Below, one piece after another: positions 51,873-61,228 of a stretch of 64,000 bases of DNA. The stretch covers positions 170,284-234,283 of the forward strand of contig WJLW01000019.1 in assembly GCA_014728295.1 (NCBI GenBank), given 5' to 3'. The notes under the pieces are model-generated. The model made no database searches, was not told where the DNA came from, and saw only the letters and a list, made by a program, of their open reading frames with translations. The translations under genes and the position numbers were made by a program. Numbering within the stretch: the first letter of the stretch is position 1; each line of letters opens with the position of its first letter. The DNA is from Chitinivibrionales bacterium (lineage in GTDB: Bacteria; Fibrobacterota; Chitinivibrionia; Chitinivibrionales; WJKA01).

Positions 51873-51905
51873 TCTGTACCCGTCGGTGTTGCGCTGCAGC
51901 CAGCA

Positions 51906-53252
51906 TCACGCCAGGCCGGATCGAAACAGCAGGTACTTCACAAACGTCTTCTTCGTAAAGCTCCAGTCGATTTCCCCGCGAACAACCAGTTCATCATCAT
52001 TTTGCAGTTTCCGGGCTTTATGATCGTATGATTTAATATCAACAAACGCTTCATCCAGCGTCATGCCACTTTCGTCGGCGCAGCCCTTGAGATCGGCATA
52101 AAAGGGGCCGGATTTGAAGTCGGGGTTGTGTTTTTTGATGCCGGAATTTGGATAGAGAATATATTTGGCGGTGTGATAATCCATAGCAACGGGATCGGGA
52201 CTCATGAGTACGCATTTCGTCCGGGCAACGGGCGGATCTATTCGATCCACTACCCCGATATATTCTGCCGTAACGAAGTTCAAAAACGGGTTGCGTATCG
52301 TGCGCAGGAACATACCCACCTCCCTGCCCATCATGCCCGGAGTCGGTCCCTTTGCCCACTTGTCAAATGGAAACGAATGAAAATTGTAATAATTGTCGGT
52401 CATAATGCCGCCATTATGAGGATCGGGGCCGCCACTCAGGTCGACAACGCCGAAATAATTTTTCACAGCACTGGTCGGGCCACAATATTCGCTGTGATGA
52501 TTCAATGCAGCACAATTGATATATTTAAACTCTCTTTCGCTGAATTTCCCATTTTCCCAAACCCCATGTTTATAGTCAACAATTGCGCCGCGTCCGGTTT
52601 TAAATACGGGGTAGCTCATAATTACTTCCCGAAAAAGCTCTCCCTCCCGATTGTTTCCCATTTTCAGCAATGGCACTCCATTTTTGCCGTCGCACATGAC
52701 ATATCCCGGACCATCTTCGGGTTTGGTTACTTTTTTCGAACCGCCATCAACATCAATCCAGTGGACAACTGCGAATTGATCACCATATCTCTTTTTGAGG
52801 CTGTTTGATAATTCGGTATAATTGTAAACTCCATCGATGTCTGAATTTCGCTCAAACCCTTTTTTCCAACCGGCATATTCCCAGGGCTTGCTTCCGCGGT
52901 GATTATTCTCCACAAAAACTATGTCACCCGAAAAACCGCCCGTACGATTCATTATCGCATCGACAAATGCTTCGACAGCGGCCAGGTTCGGACTGCCCTG
53001 GTTCCACTGTTGACAATTGGGCTTGATAGCAATCACGTCATCCCGGCCAAAGAGATGCTCTACGCCGCCCATGAGTTCCAGCGTTTTGGCGACATTTTCC
53101 TGCGGTGAACCGCTCACCGAACGATAGATAGTGGACTTTGTCCCCTTTTTGGGCGTACGCTTGACATGTTTGTTCACGTTACTGCATCCTATCAGACCAA
53201 GCCCGGTTGCCAGCGCGGCAAGCTGCTGATTGAATTGTCGTCTGGTTGGCAT
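51906..53252 (-). CDS. DUF362-domain secreted/lipoprotein
   Basis: A protein of 448 residues. The N-terminus PTRRQFNQQLAALATGLGL has a twin-arginine-like TRRQF and a following lipobox GLIGC. The body is a DUF362 domain: IAIKPNC near residue 75, KNYFGVVDLSGG around 265, and VLMSPDPVAMDYHTAKY near 355. DUF362 proteins are of uncertain function; some resemble Fe-S or hydrogenase-related domains, but the usual CxxC ferredoxin motifs are lacking here. Monocistronic, ending before an AT-rich hairpin. Confidence 0.8.
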   Translation of the reverse strand: MPTRRQFNQQLAALATGLGLIGCSNVNKHVKRTPKKGTKSTIYRSVSGSPQENVAKTLELMGGVEHLFGRDDVIAIKPNCQQWNQGSPNLAAVEAFVDAIMNRTGGFSGDIVFVENNHRGSKPWEYAGWKKGFERNSDIDGVYNYTELSNSLKKRYGDQFAVVHWIDVDGGSKKVTKPEDGPGYVMCDGKNGVPLLKMGNNREGELFREVIMSYPVFKTGRGAIVDYKHGVWENGKFSEREFKYINCAALNHHSEYCGPTSAVKNYFGVVDLSGGPDPHNGGIMTDNYYNFHSFPFDKWAKGPTPGMMGREVGMFLRTIRNPFLNFVTAEYIGVVDRIDPPVARTKCVLMSPDPVAMDYHTAKYILYPNSGIKKHNPDFKSGPFYADLKGCADESGMTLDEAFVDIKSYDHKARKLQNDDELVVRGEIDWSFTKKTFVKYLLFRSGLA

Positions 53253-53475
53253 GGGAGGACCTTTCGTTCATATATATCCTTTTGCGAAAAATAATTCAGG
53301 TTGGGGCGATGGGGTGATGGTTCCACAGGGTGGGACGGAACCTGCACGACGTCGCAAAGGTAAAATTAGAGAAATTACAGGGCTGAAGGCCTGAACATAT
53401 CTGCCCGGGCTCGAATGCCTACAAACACATCCCAAGCCCCGAAGGGTGAGATATTCCGCCCCGAAAGCAAAGTAG

Positions 53476-53531
53476 ATTCCCGTTTTCATGGGAATGACAT
53501 TATTATTGTCATACCCGGCCTGATCGGGTAT
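53476..53531. repeat. REP-like palindromic element (compound hairpins)
   Basis: Successive palindromes ATTCCC(8 nt)GGGAAT at 53476-53495 and ATACCCG(7 nt)CGGGTAT at 53511-53531, joined by GACATTATTATTGTC, form the well-known 'GATTCCCG..GGGAATGAC' type of dispersed intergenic repeat. Related pieces occur at 33.9 kb and 48.4 kb. No gene lies in 53253-53715. Confidence 0.65.
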
Positions 53532-53617
53532 CCACCACTACCGTATAACATAGCCTCACACAAAAGCATCAATCAGCGATTAGAATATGCGCACGGCGTT
53601 AAAGAGCACAATACATT

Positions 53618-53639
53618 TGTCCAACGCATGTCCAACGCA
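53618..53639 (+). repeat. 11-bp tandem duplication
   Basis: TGTCCAACGCA occurs twice head to tail. It is in the gene-free region upstream of the surface-protein gene. No role is apparent. Confidence 0.5.
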
Positions 53640-53715
53640 AAATCGGCAACAAGATTTCCTAAACCCAACTAATATGCTTGACATGATATGCCATAATGAT
53701 AACATTTAGGTTGAA

Positions 53716-53789
53716 CGGTTAAATAGCCTGAAAAGTGCTTATTAGGAATTGCCTGGATCAGGCTATCACTGTATTTAGTAATTTAACCG
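53716..53789 (+). promoter_or_regulatory. structured 5' leader upstream of surface-protein gene
   Basis: CGGTTAAAT (53716-53724) pairs with ATTTAACCG (53781-53789), and just inside it ATAGCCTGA (53723-53731) pairs with TCAGGCTAT (53758-53766). This gives a long two-part stem directly before the start at 53811. AGTGCTTATTAGGAAT in the loop is nearly repeated as GGTGCTTATTATGAAT over the start codon, so the loop mimics the initiation site. It may be a regulatory RNA structure or a paired operator. Confidence 0.55.
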
Positions 53790-53810
53790 CTTAATCGACA
53801 GGTGCTTATT

Positions 53811-54722
53811 ATGAATAAATGGATGCTTTTTTTGGCAATCTTTGCCACATCAATTAGTTTAAGCGCTAAAATCTCGAGGCTGAGCGCGGGTGATACGCTT
53901 TTCGGCTACTCTTGGTACCAAAAAGATTTGTCGCGCAAAGAGATCTATTATAACAATGATGCCGTCATTGTTGACAGTGTAGACACGACCACGGGCACTT
54001 CATCGATTACTTTTAAAATCGATGCTGATAAACACTGGCTGACCAGAGTCCTGTTTAAGAACACCGTTACGATTAGCGTCTTCATTTCTGAAACCAAACC
54101 ATCTCAGGTTGTCGATTGTTCGAAAAAATTCGATACTATGGCCTGGATTTACCGGGCGATAGTAACAATCAATTCAAAAGAGTATGTCACGCGGTTCTGC
54201 CTTCCGCTGCTTGACTCAAATGAAATATTTGACGCCAACGATTTTTTCGAATGCCGTCTCAATTCGTCAATGAAGCTGCGCGTTGTAGCTGAAGACCGGA
54301 ATTGTCTGCTCGGCACGTTTTACCACATGACCAATGGCATCGTCGACAGCATGGCAACCGGCAACTGGTTTTGCATGGATATCGACAGCAAGCTTTCCCC
54401 GCTGGGCATTACCTACCTTTACGGATCGGAAGGCGAGCATAAGCTGATTTCGCAATACCTTCAGTTCAGCCAGGCCGGTTTCTCCGACCACTCGATGTTT
54501 GGATTCAAATTCAGTTCATTCGCCAAAAAGAAGCACACTACGAAAGCAAAGAAACCGGCAATGTTGACACTGGACAAACTCGAAGAGCTGAAGTTTGACA
54601 TGTACAACCTAGCCGGCCGCAAAATCGGCACCTACAGCCGTGCCGTCGAACAGCATATCGCCGCTAAGATGGTTATTTTCAGAAATGAATACAAGACTTT
54701 GAAGAAATTGCTGCTGCGCTAA
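53811..54722 (+). CDS. secreted surface protein with type IX-like tail (paralogue of 56766-60536 N-terminus)
   Basis: A protein of 303 residues from the ATG at 53811; an in-frame GTG nine bases upstream is less likely. Signal peptide to about residue 19. Residues 90-170 match residues 102-182 of the large protein at 56766: ISETKPSQVVDC against LSTTKPDSIQMC, KFDTMAW against RFENVAW, TRFCLPLL against VRFYFPIL. No known family is recognised for this shared domain. The tail has FDMYNLAGRKIG, the DLxGR-type sorting element. A convergent FN3 lipoprotein gene follows. Function unknown; likely an outer-surface adhesin or binding protein. Confidence 0.72.
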   Translation: MNKWMLFLAIFATSISLSAKISRLSAGDTLFGYSWYQKDLSRKEIYYNNDAVIVDSVDTTTGTSSITFKIDADKHWLTRVLFKNTVTISVFISETKPSQVVDCSKKFDTMAWIYRAIVTINSKEYVTRFCLPLLDSNEIFDANDFFECRLNSSMKLRVVAEDRNCLLGTFYHMTNGIVDSMATGNWFCMDIDSKLSPLGITYLYGSEGEHKLISQYLQFSQAGFSDHSMFGFKFSSFAKKKHTTKAKKPAMLTLDKLEELKFDMYNLAGRKIGTYSRAVEQHIAAKMVIFRNEYKTLKKLLLR

Positions 54723-54830
54723 CGCTTCGGCGGACACAGAGGAATGTGTCGATTCGTGCAAAGCGCCGCGCTGCATAGCACACACCCGCCGATCAGGGCG
54801 CCATTTCCTTTACACCAATCAAGAGCGCAC

Positions 54831-55256
54831 CTACCTCACATCCCACATCAGCCGCCACCCGCCGGCGTTCTCGCTGGTGTTGTCTTGCGAGGTATGGAGA
54901 TCAGACTTGATGCCACCGGCCGAAACAGAGCGCACGGCAAAGTAAAACAGCGATGCATTTGATTTTATATCACTTCGATCAACCGCAACATGCGGACTGT
55001 CGCCAACCGGGATATCCGATTTGACAACCTGCCACGAAGAATCACCTTCTATCCGATAGAGTAGTTCATACGAAACTACCTCACCGGCATTTGAATCGGG
55101 CGGATCCCATTCAAAGGTTATCGTGCTGTCGTTGCTTTGTTCAAGAAAGGTTGTTTTGTCAAGTTTGTCGATTACCTCTTCTTTCTGGCCGCAATGCCAG
55201 AGCACGATTGCCGTCGTCACTACAAGGCTCACTCCCACCCATGCTTGCTTATACAT
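54831..55256 (-). CDS. fibronectin type III lipoprotein
   Basis: A protein of 141 residues from the ATG at 55256 (GGAGGGA ahead). The lipobox ends LWHC near residue 22. One FN3 domain spans about residues 40-120 (ITFEWDPPDSNAG, VVSYELLYRI, LFYFAVRSVSAGG). The last residues GGWRLMWD are conserved in the paralogue at 61229-61660. Both paralogues sit convergent to a large secreted protein, suggesting a fixed pairing. It may be an outer-membrane partner or anchor for those proteins. Confidence 0.78.
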   Translation of the reverse strand: MYKQAWVGVSLVVTTAIVLWHCGQKEEVIDKLDKTTFLEQSNDSTITFEWDPPDSNAGEVVSYELLYRIEGDSSWQVVKSDIPVGDSPHVAVDRSDIKSNASLFYFAVRSVSAGGIKSDLHTSQDNTSENAGGWRLMWDVR

Positions 55257-55505
55257 ACTTCCCTCCAATGTGGTTGAGGTGGTACGGAGTATATTTTTTA
55301 TTTGTGAGTTGTCTTTGTAAGGAATCTAATTCATGGCAGCCTGCTCAACTTTCACAACTCCTGCCAGTATCGTATCATATTTGAAGCCAATGTTCCAGTC
55401 TTTAATCACCCGGAAACGATGCACTTGGCGGGATCGGCCTTTTGCCGAGGCGTTCCCAATTGGCGAGCTCATCGCGTCATGCCGTAGTCACTCTCTTGAC
55501 AGGAA

Positions 55506-56582
55506 TTGCAGGAATTGAAGGATAAGACTCGCAGGATTATCGACAAAGTAAATTACCCGAAATTCGTCATCGAACTGACCGTGTTTGTGTTTCTGGCGAC
55601 CTGTTTCTTCGGGCTCAAACCAAAGGGATTCAGATTAGTCAACAAAGCCGTCATACTTGAGAATCCATCTCGCCTGGCATTTCAGGGTATCGGAATGGCT
55701 TACAGCCGTGATGACTTGTCCGCGCTTGACCTAAAGGATAGCGTTGCGATTACACTTGATGTTAAATCGCGCGGCTTTCATAGAAAAGTCGGCAGCATCT
55801 TCTCGATACTCGCAGATGACAATAGTCCAAAATTACAGCTTGTACAATGGCATTCCATGCTGGTTATTCACATGCTTAAGGAGAATAAATCTCTGAAAGC
55901 CGGCGCAGACAACATTCTGATCAAAGATTCGGTACGAACTATTACTCTTGCCGGCACGCGCAATTTCACCAGCATTTACCTGAACGACTCGTTATGCACC
56001 ACCAGAAAGAACTTGACATTGCTGGATCAAGAAGGAAAACTCTCCGGAAAGCTGCTTATCGGCAACTCCGCCCTGGGCGATAACACATTTCGTGGAGAGA
56101 TTTATCGCATCCGCATCGACAACCACATTCAATCAAAATATCCACCGAAAGCACTGTATTCATTTGCTCGGGTGCGAAAAAAAGTCATTCACAATGAAGC
56201 CGGTAAAGAGTTTCCCTTGATATTGCCGGAGCTGTTCAAAGCAAAGCGTCTGATATTCTTCAACTTTTCTCCTCTGCGCTTTAAGTACACTATTTCGTAT
56301 ATCAGCGATATCGTAATCAATTTTTTCGGTTTTTTTCCTTTCGGATTTTGCATGTATCTGCTGTTTTCATTGCTTGGCGTGCGTCCCGAATGGCAATTGC
56401 TGCTGCTAGCCACTTCAGCTTCACTGGGGAGCAGCATGATGTTCGAATTTGTGCAAGCATTCTTGCCGACCAGATCGTCGCAATTGATAGACGTTGCATT
56501 GAATATGATCGGTGGGGGGTGTGGAGCAATTTTGGGCCAGATGGTAGCATCCGGAGGGCAGAAGTGCAGAGGGCAGAAGTAA
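55506..56582 (+). CDS. membrane protein with LamG-like insert and VanZ-like domain
   Basis: A protein of 358 residues, start uncertain (TTG at 55506, or a second TTG nine bases on). TM1 is at about 20-37. A periplasmic concanavalin/LamG-like region follows (about 50-220, with SILADDNSPKLQLV and KLLIGNSALGDNTFRGEIYRIRI). Three C-terminal helices form a VanZ-like module: INFFGFFPFGFCMYLLF, EFVQAFLPTRSSQLIDVALN, and GGGCGAILGQM. VanZ-like domains carry a conserved FNxxG/FxEFxQ/DxxxN pattern, which is visible. The function of the combination is unknown. The end has a short repeat (GGQKCRGQK). Confidence 0.78.
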   Translation: MQELKDKTRRIIDKVNYPKFVIELTVFVFLATCFFGLKPKGFRLVNKAVILENPSRLAFQGIGMAYSRDDLSALDLKDSVAITLDVKSRGFHRKVGSIFSILADDNSPKLQLVQWHSMLVIHMLKENKSLKAGADNILIKDSVRTITLAGTRNFTSIYLNDSLCTTRKNLTLLDQEGKLSGKLLIGNSALGDNTFRGEIYRIRIDNHIQSKYPPKALYSFARVRKKVIHNEAGKEFPLILPELFKAKRLIFFNFSPLRFKYTISYISDIVINFFGFFPFGFCMYLLFSLLGVRPEWQLLLLATSASLGSSMMFEFVQAFLPTRSSQLIDVALNMIGGGCGAILGQMVASGGQKCRGQK

Positions 56583-56765
56583 GTTGTCAGACCGCCGGGG
56601 TGACTGAGAGATACCGGTTTGGATATTGGTGACCGCAATGATACAATATTAATACATCGGCGTACCTTTAAGAGAGTGAATTATATTACAGTTATCTACA
56701 GAACTATTCGTGCCCGGATACTTTCACGCGATCAGAGATAACATAACGTTCTCGATAAGAAGTAA

Positions 56766-59700
56766 ATGACCATGCACGTCGCCTTCTTTGCGAAATCGAA
56801 ATGGCTGATGCACGGAGTTGGTGTATTGTTCGTTATGTGTGCGGCGCTTCATGTCGATGCAGCCAGATCGCAAGTAAATATCGCACCATTCAATACTTTC
56901 TTCTGGACACGGGCGGGCGGTTCGACCACCGGCATGGGATACTTCGGAATCACCAGCATATCCGACTCGTCAACGCAAGGCGGCAACCTCACCTATTCGG
57001 CACTCATGGAATTGCACAACTGCGCCTGGTGGCAACAGCTTTTCGGCAACACCTCGACAAACATAAGCATCGTGCTCTCAACGACCAAGCCGGATTCGAT
57101 ACAGATGTGCGACTCACGATTTGAAAATGTTGCCTGGCTTTCGCAGATCACGAATAATGCCACAACCACGCCATACCGGGTCAGATTCTATTTCCCCATT
57201 CTGCCGGCCGGGCAATTGTACAGCAGATACGATTACTTCACTATCCTGCACAATGATACCACGTATCTCAATTTCTACTCCGTTTCAGACAGCGTCATGA
57301 TCGGCAGCTTTGTCGACAGCCGCAGTACGGGACGCAGAGGTACGGTCTTCTACGCCAAAAATGCCGTCGTACTCACCACGACAGACAACAACCCTTTGCG
57401 CATAAAAAATATTCGCATCAATGGTTCGGCCGAGCCCTTCATGTCGGCATTTTTGCATTTTTCACTGGCAAATCTGAAAAGCAATGCTGATTATTACGGA
57501 ATTGACATATCAGATACCTCAATCAACATCGATCCGATCGGCATTTCGAACATATCCATAGACGGTGCTCCAAGTCTGATCGCCGATACAACCTATCGCA
57601 TCGAATGGTCGCTGACAAATGCGAGCGAAGTTGCACAGTGCTCGCTGTATGTGTCATTTGACGCCGGAACAAAATGGATCGCAGCCGGACGGACAAGCGA
57701 CAGCGCTACCTCATTTAACTGGACGGCGCCGCGCATCGACAGTTCGTTCTGCCGCATCAAGGTCAAGGCACTCGGAGCTTCCGGGCAACGCAGCGAAGCA
57801 GAATCAAGTCAATTCTCGATAACGATTCCGGGTGTTTTCGTTTTGAGCGCCACACCGCTCTCCAATAACAGTATTGCACTCGAATGGGATCCCGCACACT
57901 TGGCGCACCTTCTGCCGTCAAGCCTGGCTGTTGCTTACCGGCAGGGCAGTCCGGCCGCCACGTGGAGCAGTGCCGTCGACAATGTTACGTACGATCTCCA
58001 ATCCAGCGCGGATACAATTACCGGGCTTGCATCGGGTTTTAGGTATTATTTCTCTCTGTTCGTTGCTGACAGCCGGGGCAATTACAGCCTCGCGCCCGGC
58101 TACGCGATCGACTCAGCATTTACGGGCGATAAAACGCCGCCGCAGAACGCCTGGTTGCTCACCGTGGCCCCACTCGATCAAACGACCATTCAACTGACCT
58201 GGTCACCCGGCGGGCAAATTGACGATGTAGACAGTATTGCCATACTGTACAACAACTTTCACTACCCGCTGTCGATTGCCGACGCCTCATCGCAGCACGT
58301 TGACACCTATGTTCCGGCACGACGCGAAGATACCCTCGCCGGCCTTCAATCCGGAGAAACCTATTTCTTCGCCCTGTTCGCAGCGGATTCGGCCGGCAAC
58401 TGGTCGGATGCCCCGACAAATGCACAGGCACTTGTCCGCCCGGGCGCTTCCACCGGCGAGGCATTTACCCTGCTTGGCAGCGATACGGTCAGCGCATTGA
58501 GCGCTGACGTCCGCCTGAGCTCACAGCCGCCGCTCGCAAGCCCGTACCAGGATACGCTCGATGCCTGGAATGGTCCGCAAACCAAAGTAGGATTCATCGA
58601 TATCGGTCCCGGCTTTGCTTTTCGAAACGGCAACCTGTCTGCGCCGGTTAAGCTTTCCGTAAGCATCACCTACGGTACGATTCCGCCCGCGTACCTGCCC
58701 ACAGACCTGAGGGTGTACCGCTACAATATTCATACCGGAAAGTGGCGGATTGCCCGGGACGCGCCGCTCATCAATACCACAGCCGGATCGTTGACTATTT
58801 CGACAAGCGATATCAGTCTGCCGTTTAAAATTATGATCGATACGACCAGTCCGGTGGTGACGGCACAACTGAGCGGGGCAGCGTACTTCACCACAGCAGA
58901 GCGCATTGTGGATACATTTGAGGTAACCGACAATGTCGAGAATCCGCAGGTTAGGTTGCTCGCCGGGCCGGGCGACAGGGGATACAGCGATGTGTCTGTT
59001 TATAGTGCACCGGGCATCTCCGCAGGAACGTGGACAACGTCAATTCCACCCTATGTAGCCGATCAGTGCAGCGGCTTGCGGGGGCTTGTTATAATCAGCG
59101 ACGGGCGCAATGCCGATACCGTCAATGTATCCCGCAGCATTCGCCGCAGTAACGCCAATTGTGACGACACACTCGCCCCGGCGCAAAGCTGGACGCCGCT
59201 TTTCGTCACGGCACAACCGGATAACCCCCATCTTGCGGCGGCACTCTCCGGCAACGCAACAACCACCGATCCATTCGACTACAACCGTAAAAACGAGCGC
59301 ATCATTCAATGGTTGCCTGCACAATTCGGCAATGGCGAACCTGTTGACTGGGTAGAGTATTCACCGGATCGCGATTCACTGTTTAGCCTTGCACCGGGCA
59401 AGCTGTTCTGGCTTAAAACGAAGCACAACCGGACTATCAATTACGGTAATGCGGTCACTCCCAGCCTGAAAGATACCTTTGCGATCGCGCTCAACCGGGG
59501 CGAATGGACCGACTTCTCGATCCCGTTTGCCTTCAGCACCTATCTCGGCGAAATCCTCTCTGCAACCCGGGCGCTTCATGGTGGTGACGTCGATTCGCTT
59601 GAGTTGTATGCCTGGCAAAAAAGCGGCAAACAATTCCGTACCGAGCCCATTTACTTAAGCGGTGTTGCCGGCCGCGACAATCCGCTTGATATTATCCCTG

Positions 59701-60536
59701 GCGCCTCGGCCTATTCGGTTTACAATCCATTGCAAAAGTCAATTGCCTTGCGGATCCCGCCGTCCAATACACTCACGACCTCACCGGCCGGACTCATGGG
59801 CAAAAAAGCTGCAGACGTCGCCTGGAGTGTTCGCATCGGGATACAAAAAAGCGACAATGAGACACTGCCGCCGATCTATTGTGCATCCCGTCCGAACAAT
59901 CAACCGCCTCGTTTCTACCGTATGCCGCCGGGTTTCGAATCGATCAACAGCGGCATCCATATCGCCGGCAGCAAACAGCTCTTCGGACACGCGGCCAGCG
60001 GTGATGTGAGCGACGGCGGCGAACATTTCGAAATACGCAGCCACAATGAGTCGAACGCAACTCAAAGCGTGACCTATGCTATCGAAGAACTCAACAACCT
60101 CCCGCCGGACATGCAGGCGGCCCTGTATGCGCGCTCCGCGTCAGTCAAGCAGATGGTCCAGCAGGAAATGCGCCTGACGCTGCAGCCACATGCGCAAGCC
60201 GCCAACTACCTGGTGGTTGGTAATGCCGAATACCTCAACAGCTTCGACCGTTTCTTTTTCGCTAAACCGACGTTGCTGGCCACGACAAAGCACCGGTTCA
60301 TTAAACTGGCGTTTTCTCTGCCGCCCGACGCACTATCTGTACGATTCTTGATTTTCGATCTCAAAGGACGCCTGGTCCGGAGCAAAGACTTGCATCGCCG
60401 CAGCCGCTCCCCCACCGGTGTACTCATGTGGAACGCGTCAATTGCCCGGGGCAACTACATAGTCGAAATGCAAATCGGCGGTGCGACACAAACGCAAAGC
60501 CACGTTCTCAGGCAAAGGCTTGTCTATGTTTACTAA
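56766..60536 (+). CDS. large secreted multidomain surface protein with FN3 repeats
   Basis: A protein of 1256 residues. Signal peptide to about residue 32. Residues 40-250 hold the new domain shared with the 53811 protein. FN3-like domains lie at about 265-355, 360-450 and 460-565 (LEWDPAHL, LTWSPGG, TYFFALFAADSAGNWSD). A beta-sandwich region follows at 565-1150, with a DKTPP-like start and several DTT(S)PVV elements. The tail has LIFDLKGRLVRS and ends LRQRLVYVY, a type IX/FlgD-like sorting domain. No catalytic motif is seen. The next gene overlaps its end by 11 bases, so the two are one operon. Confidence 0.8.
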   Translation: MTMHVAFFAKSKWLMHGVGVLFVMCAALHVDAARSQVNIAPFNTFFWTRAGGSTTGMGYFGITSISDSSTQGGNLTYSALMELHNCAWWQQLFGNTSTNISIVLSTTKPDSIQMCDSRFENVAWLSQITNNATTTPYRVRFYFPILPAGQLYSRYDYFTILHNDTTYLNFYSVSDSVMIGSFVDSRSTGRRGTVFYAKNAVVLTTTDNNPLRIKNIRINGSAEPFMSAFLHFSLANLKSNADYYGIDISDTSINIDPIGISNISIDGAPSLIADTTYRIEWSLTNASEVAQCSLYVSFDAGTKWIAAGRTSDSATSFNWTAPRIDSSFCRIKVKALGASGQRSEAESSQFSITIPGVFVLSATPLSNNSIALEWDPAHLAHLLPSSLAVAYRQGSPAATWSSAVDNVTYDLQSSADTITGLASGFRYYFSLFVADSRGNYSLAPGYAIDSAFTGDKTPPQNAWLLTVAPLDQTTIQLTWSPGGQIDDVDSIAILYNNFHYPLSIADASSQHVDTYVPARREDTLAGLQSGETYFFALFAADSAGNWSDAPTNAQALVRPGASTGEAFTLLGSDTVSALSADVRLSSQPPLASPYQDTLDAWNGPQTKVGFIDIGPGFAFRNGNLSAPVKLSVSITYGTIPPAYLPTDLRVYRYNIHTGKWRIARDAPLINTTAGSLTISTSDISLPFKIMIDTTSPVVTAQLSGAAYFTTAERIVDTFEVTDNVENPQVRLLAGPGDRGYSDVSVYSAPGISAGTWTTSIPPYVADQCSGLRGLVIISDGRNADTVNVSRSIRRSNANCDDTLAPAQSWTPLFVTAQPDNPHLAAALSGNATTTDPFDYNRKNERIIQWLPAQFGNGEPVDWVEYSPDRDSLFSLAPGKLFWLKTKHNRTINYGNAVTPSLKDTFAIALNRGEWTDFSIPFAFSTYLGEILSATRALHGGDVDSLELYAWQKSGKQFRTEPIYLSGVAGRDNPLDIIPGASAYSVYNPLQKSIALRIPPSNTLTTSPAGLMGKKAADVAWSVRIGIQKSDNETLPPIYCASRPNNQPPRFYRMPPGFESINSGIHIAGSKQLFGHAASGDVSDGGEHFEIRSHNESNATQSVTYAIEELNNLPPDMQAALYARSASVKQMVQQEMRLTLQPHAQAANYLVVGNAEYLNSFDRFFFAKPTLLATTKHRFIKLAFSLPPDALSVRFLIFDLKGRLVRSKDLHRRSRSPTGVLMWNASIARGNYIVEMQIGGATQTQSHVLRQRLVYVY

Positions 60537-61194
60537 CGCAATCAGCACGGCATGGCTTATGCTTTGCATCCTGCTTGCCTGTCCGATTCACAGCAACGCG
60601 CAAAAGCTGCTGGCAGTGCTCGATCTCGATGCAGACGGCAAGATTTCAAAGGACATCTGCAACGAAATTGCCGATAAAATCAGCGAGCAAGCAAAGACGG
60701 ATACGCGTTTCACCGTCTATGACCGCAGCATGTACCCGTATCTTTTCTCCAGTCTCGACATTGACAATATCGACACCTGTTCCCAGCCGAAGTGCCTGAC
60801 CGAAATCGGCAATTTGATCGGCGCCAACATTGTCGTCGGCGGCACCATCGAGCAGGCACGTCGGCAATTTCATGTTTACCTGATGATGGTCGATGCAGCA
60901 ACCGGCATGATCACCGGCAATGCCGATTTCACCATTGACCCAACCAAAACCGGCACCCGCGATCTGACCATAGCGGTAAACGCCCTGCTCAATGCCTACG
61001 GCACACGCACGCCGGAGAAATTCAAAGTCCGCACGAAAAAGGAAAAGGGGTTTTTCCGAAAACCGCTGGTGTGGGTCAATATCGGGGTAATCGGAGCAGC
61101 AGGCGCCGCAGCAGCAGTTTATTTTGCGTTGGAAGGATCAGGCGAACAAGACGGGAAGCTGTCGATGGATGATGCCCCCTTGCGCGTGCGCTAG
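60526..61194 (+). CDS. secreted CsgG/LpoB-like protein with C-terminal membrane helix
   Basis: A protein of 222 residues from the ATG at 60526 (AAAGG ahead). Signal peptide to about residue 25. The domain at 27-150 (KLLAVLDLDADGKISK, LTEIGNLIGANIVVGGTIEQ) resembles the CsgG/TolB-N/DUF2380 alpha-beta fold used by periplasmic factors that sense or assist outer-membrane assembly. A single hydrophobic helix near 178-200 follows a basic stretch TKKEKGFFRK. It overlaps the large protein gene and probably helps its export or display. Confidence 0.75.
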   Translation: MFTNAISTAWLMLCILLACPIHSNAQKLLAVLDLDADGKISKDICNEIADKISEQAKTDTRFTVYDRSMYPYLFSSLDIDNIDTCSQPKCLTEIGNLIGANIVVGGTIEQARRQFHVYLMMVDAATGMITGNADFTIDPTKTGTRDLTIAVNALLNAYGTRTPEKFKVRTKKEKGFFRKPLVWVNIGVIGAAGAAAAVYFALEGSGEQDGKLSMDDAPLRVR

Positions 61195-61228
61195 CCGTCG
61201 CTTCTTTTCGCCATACCGTCCCATCGTC

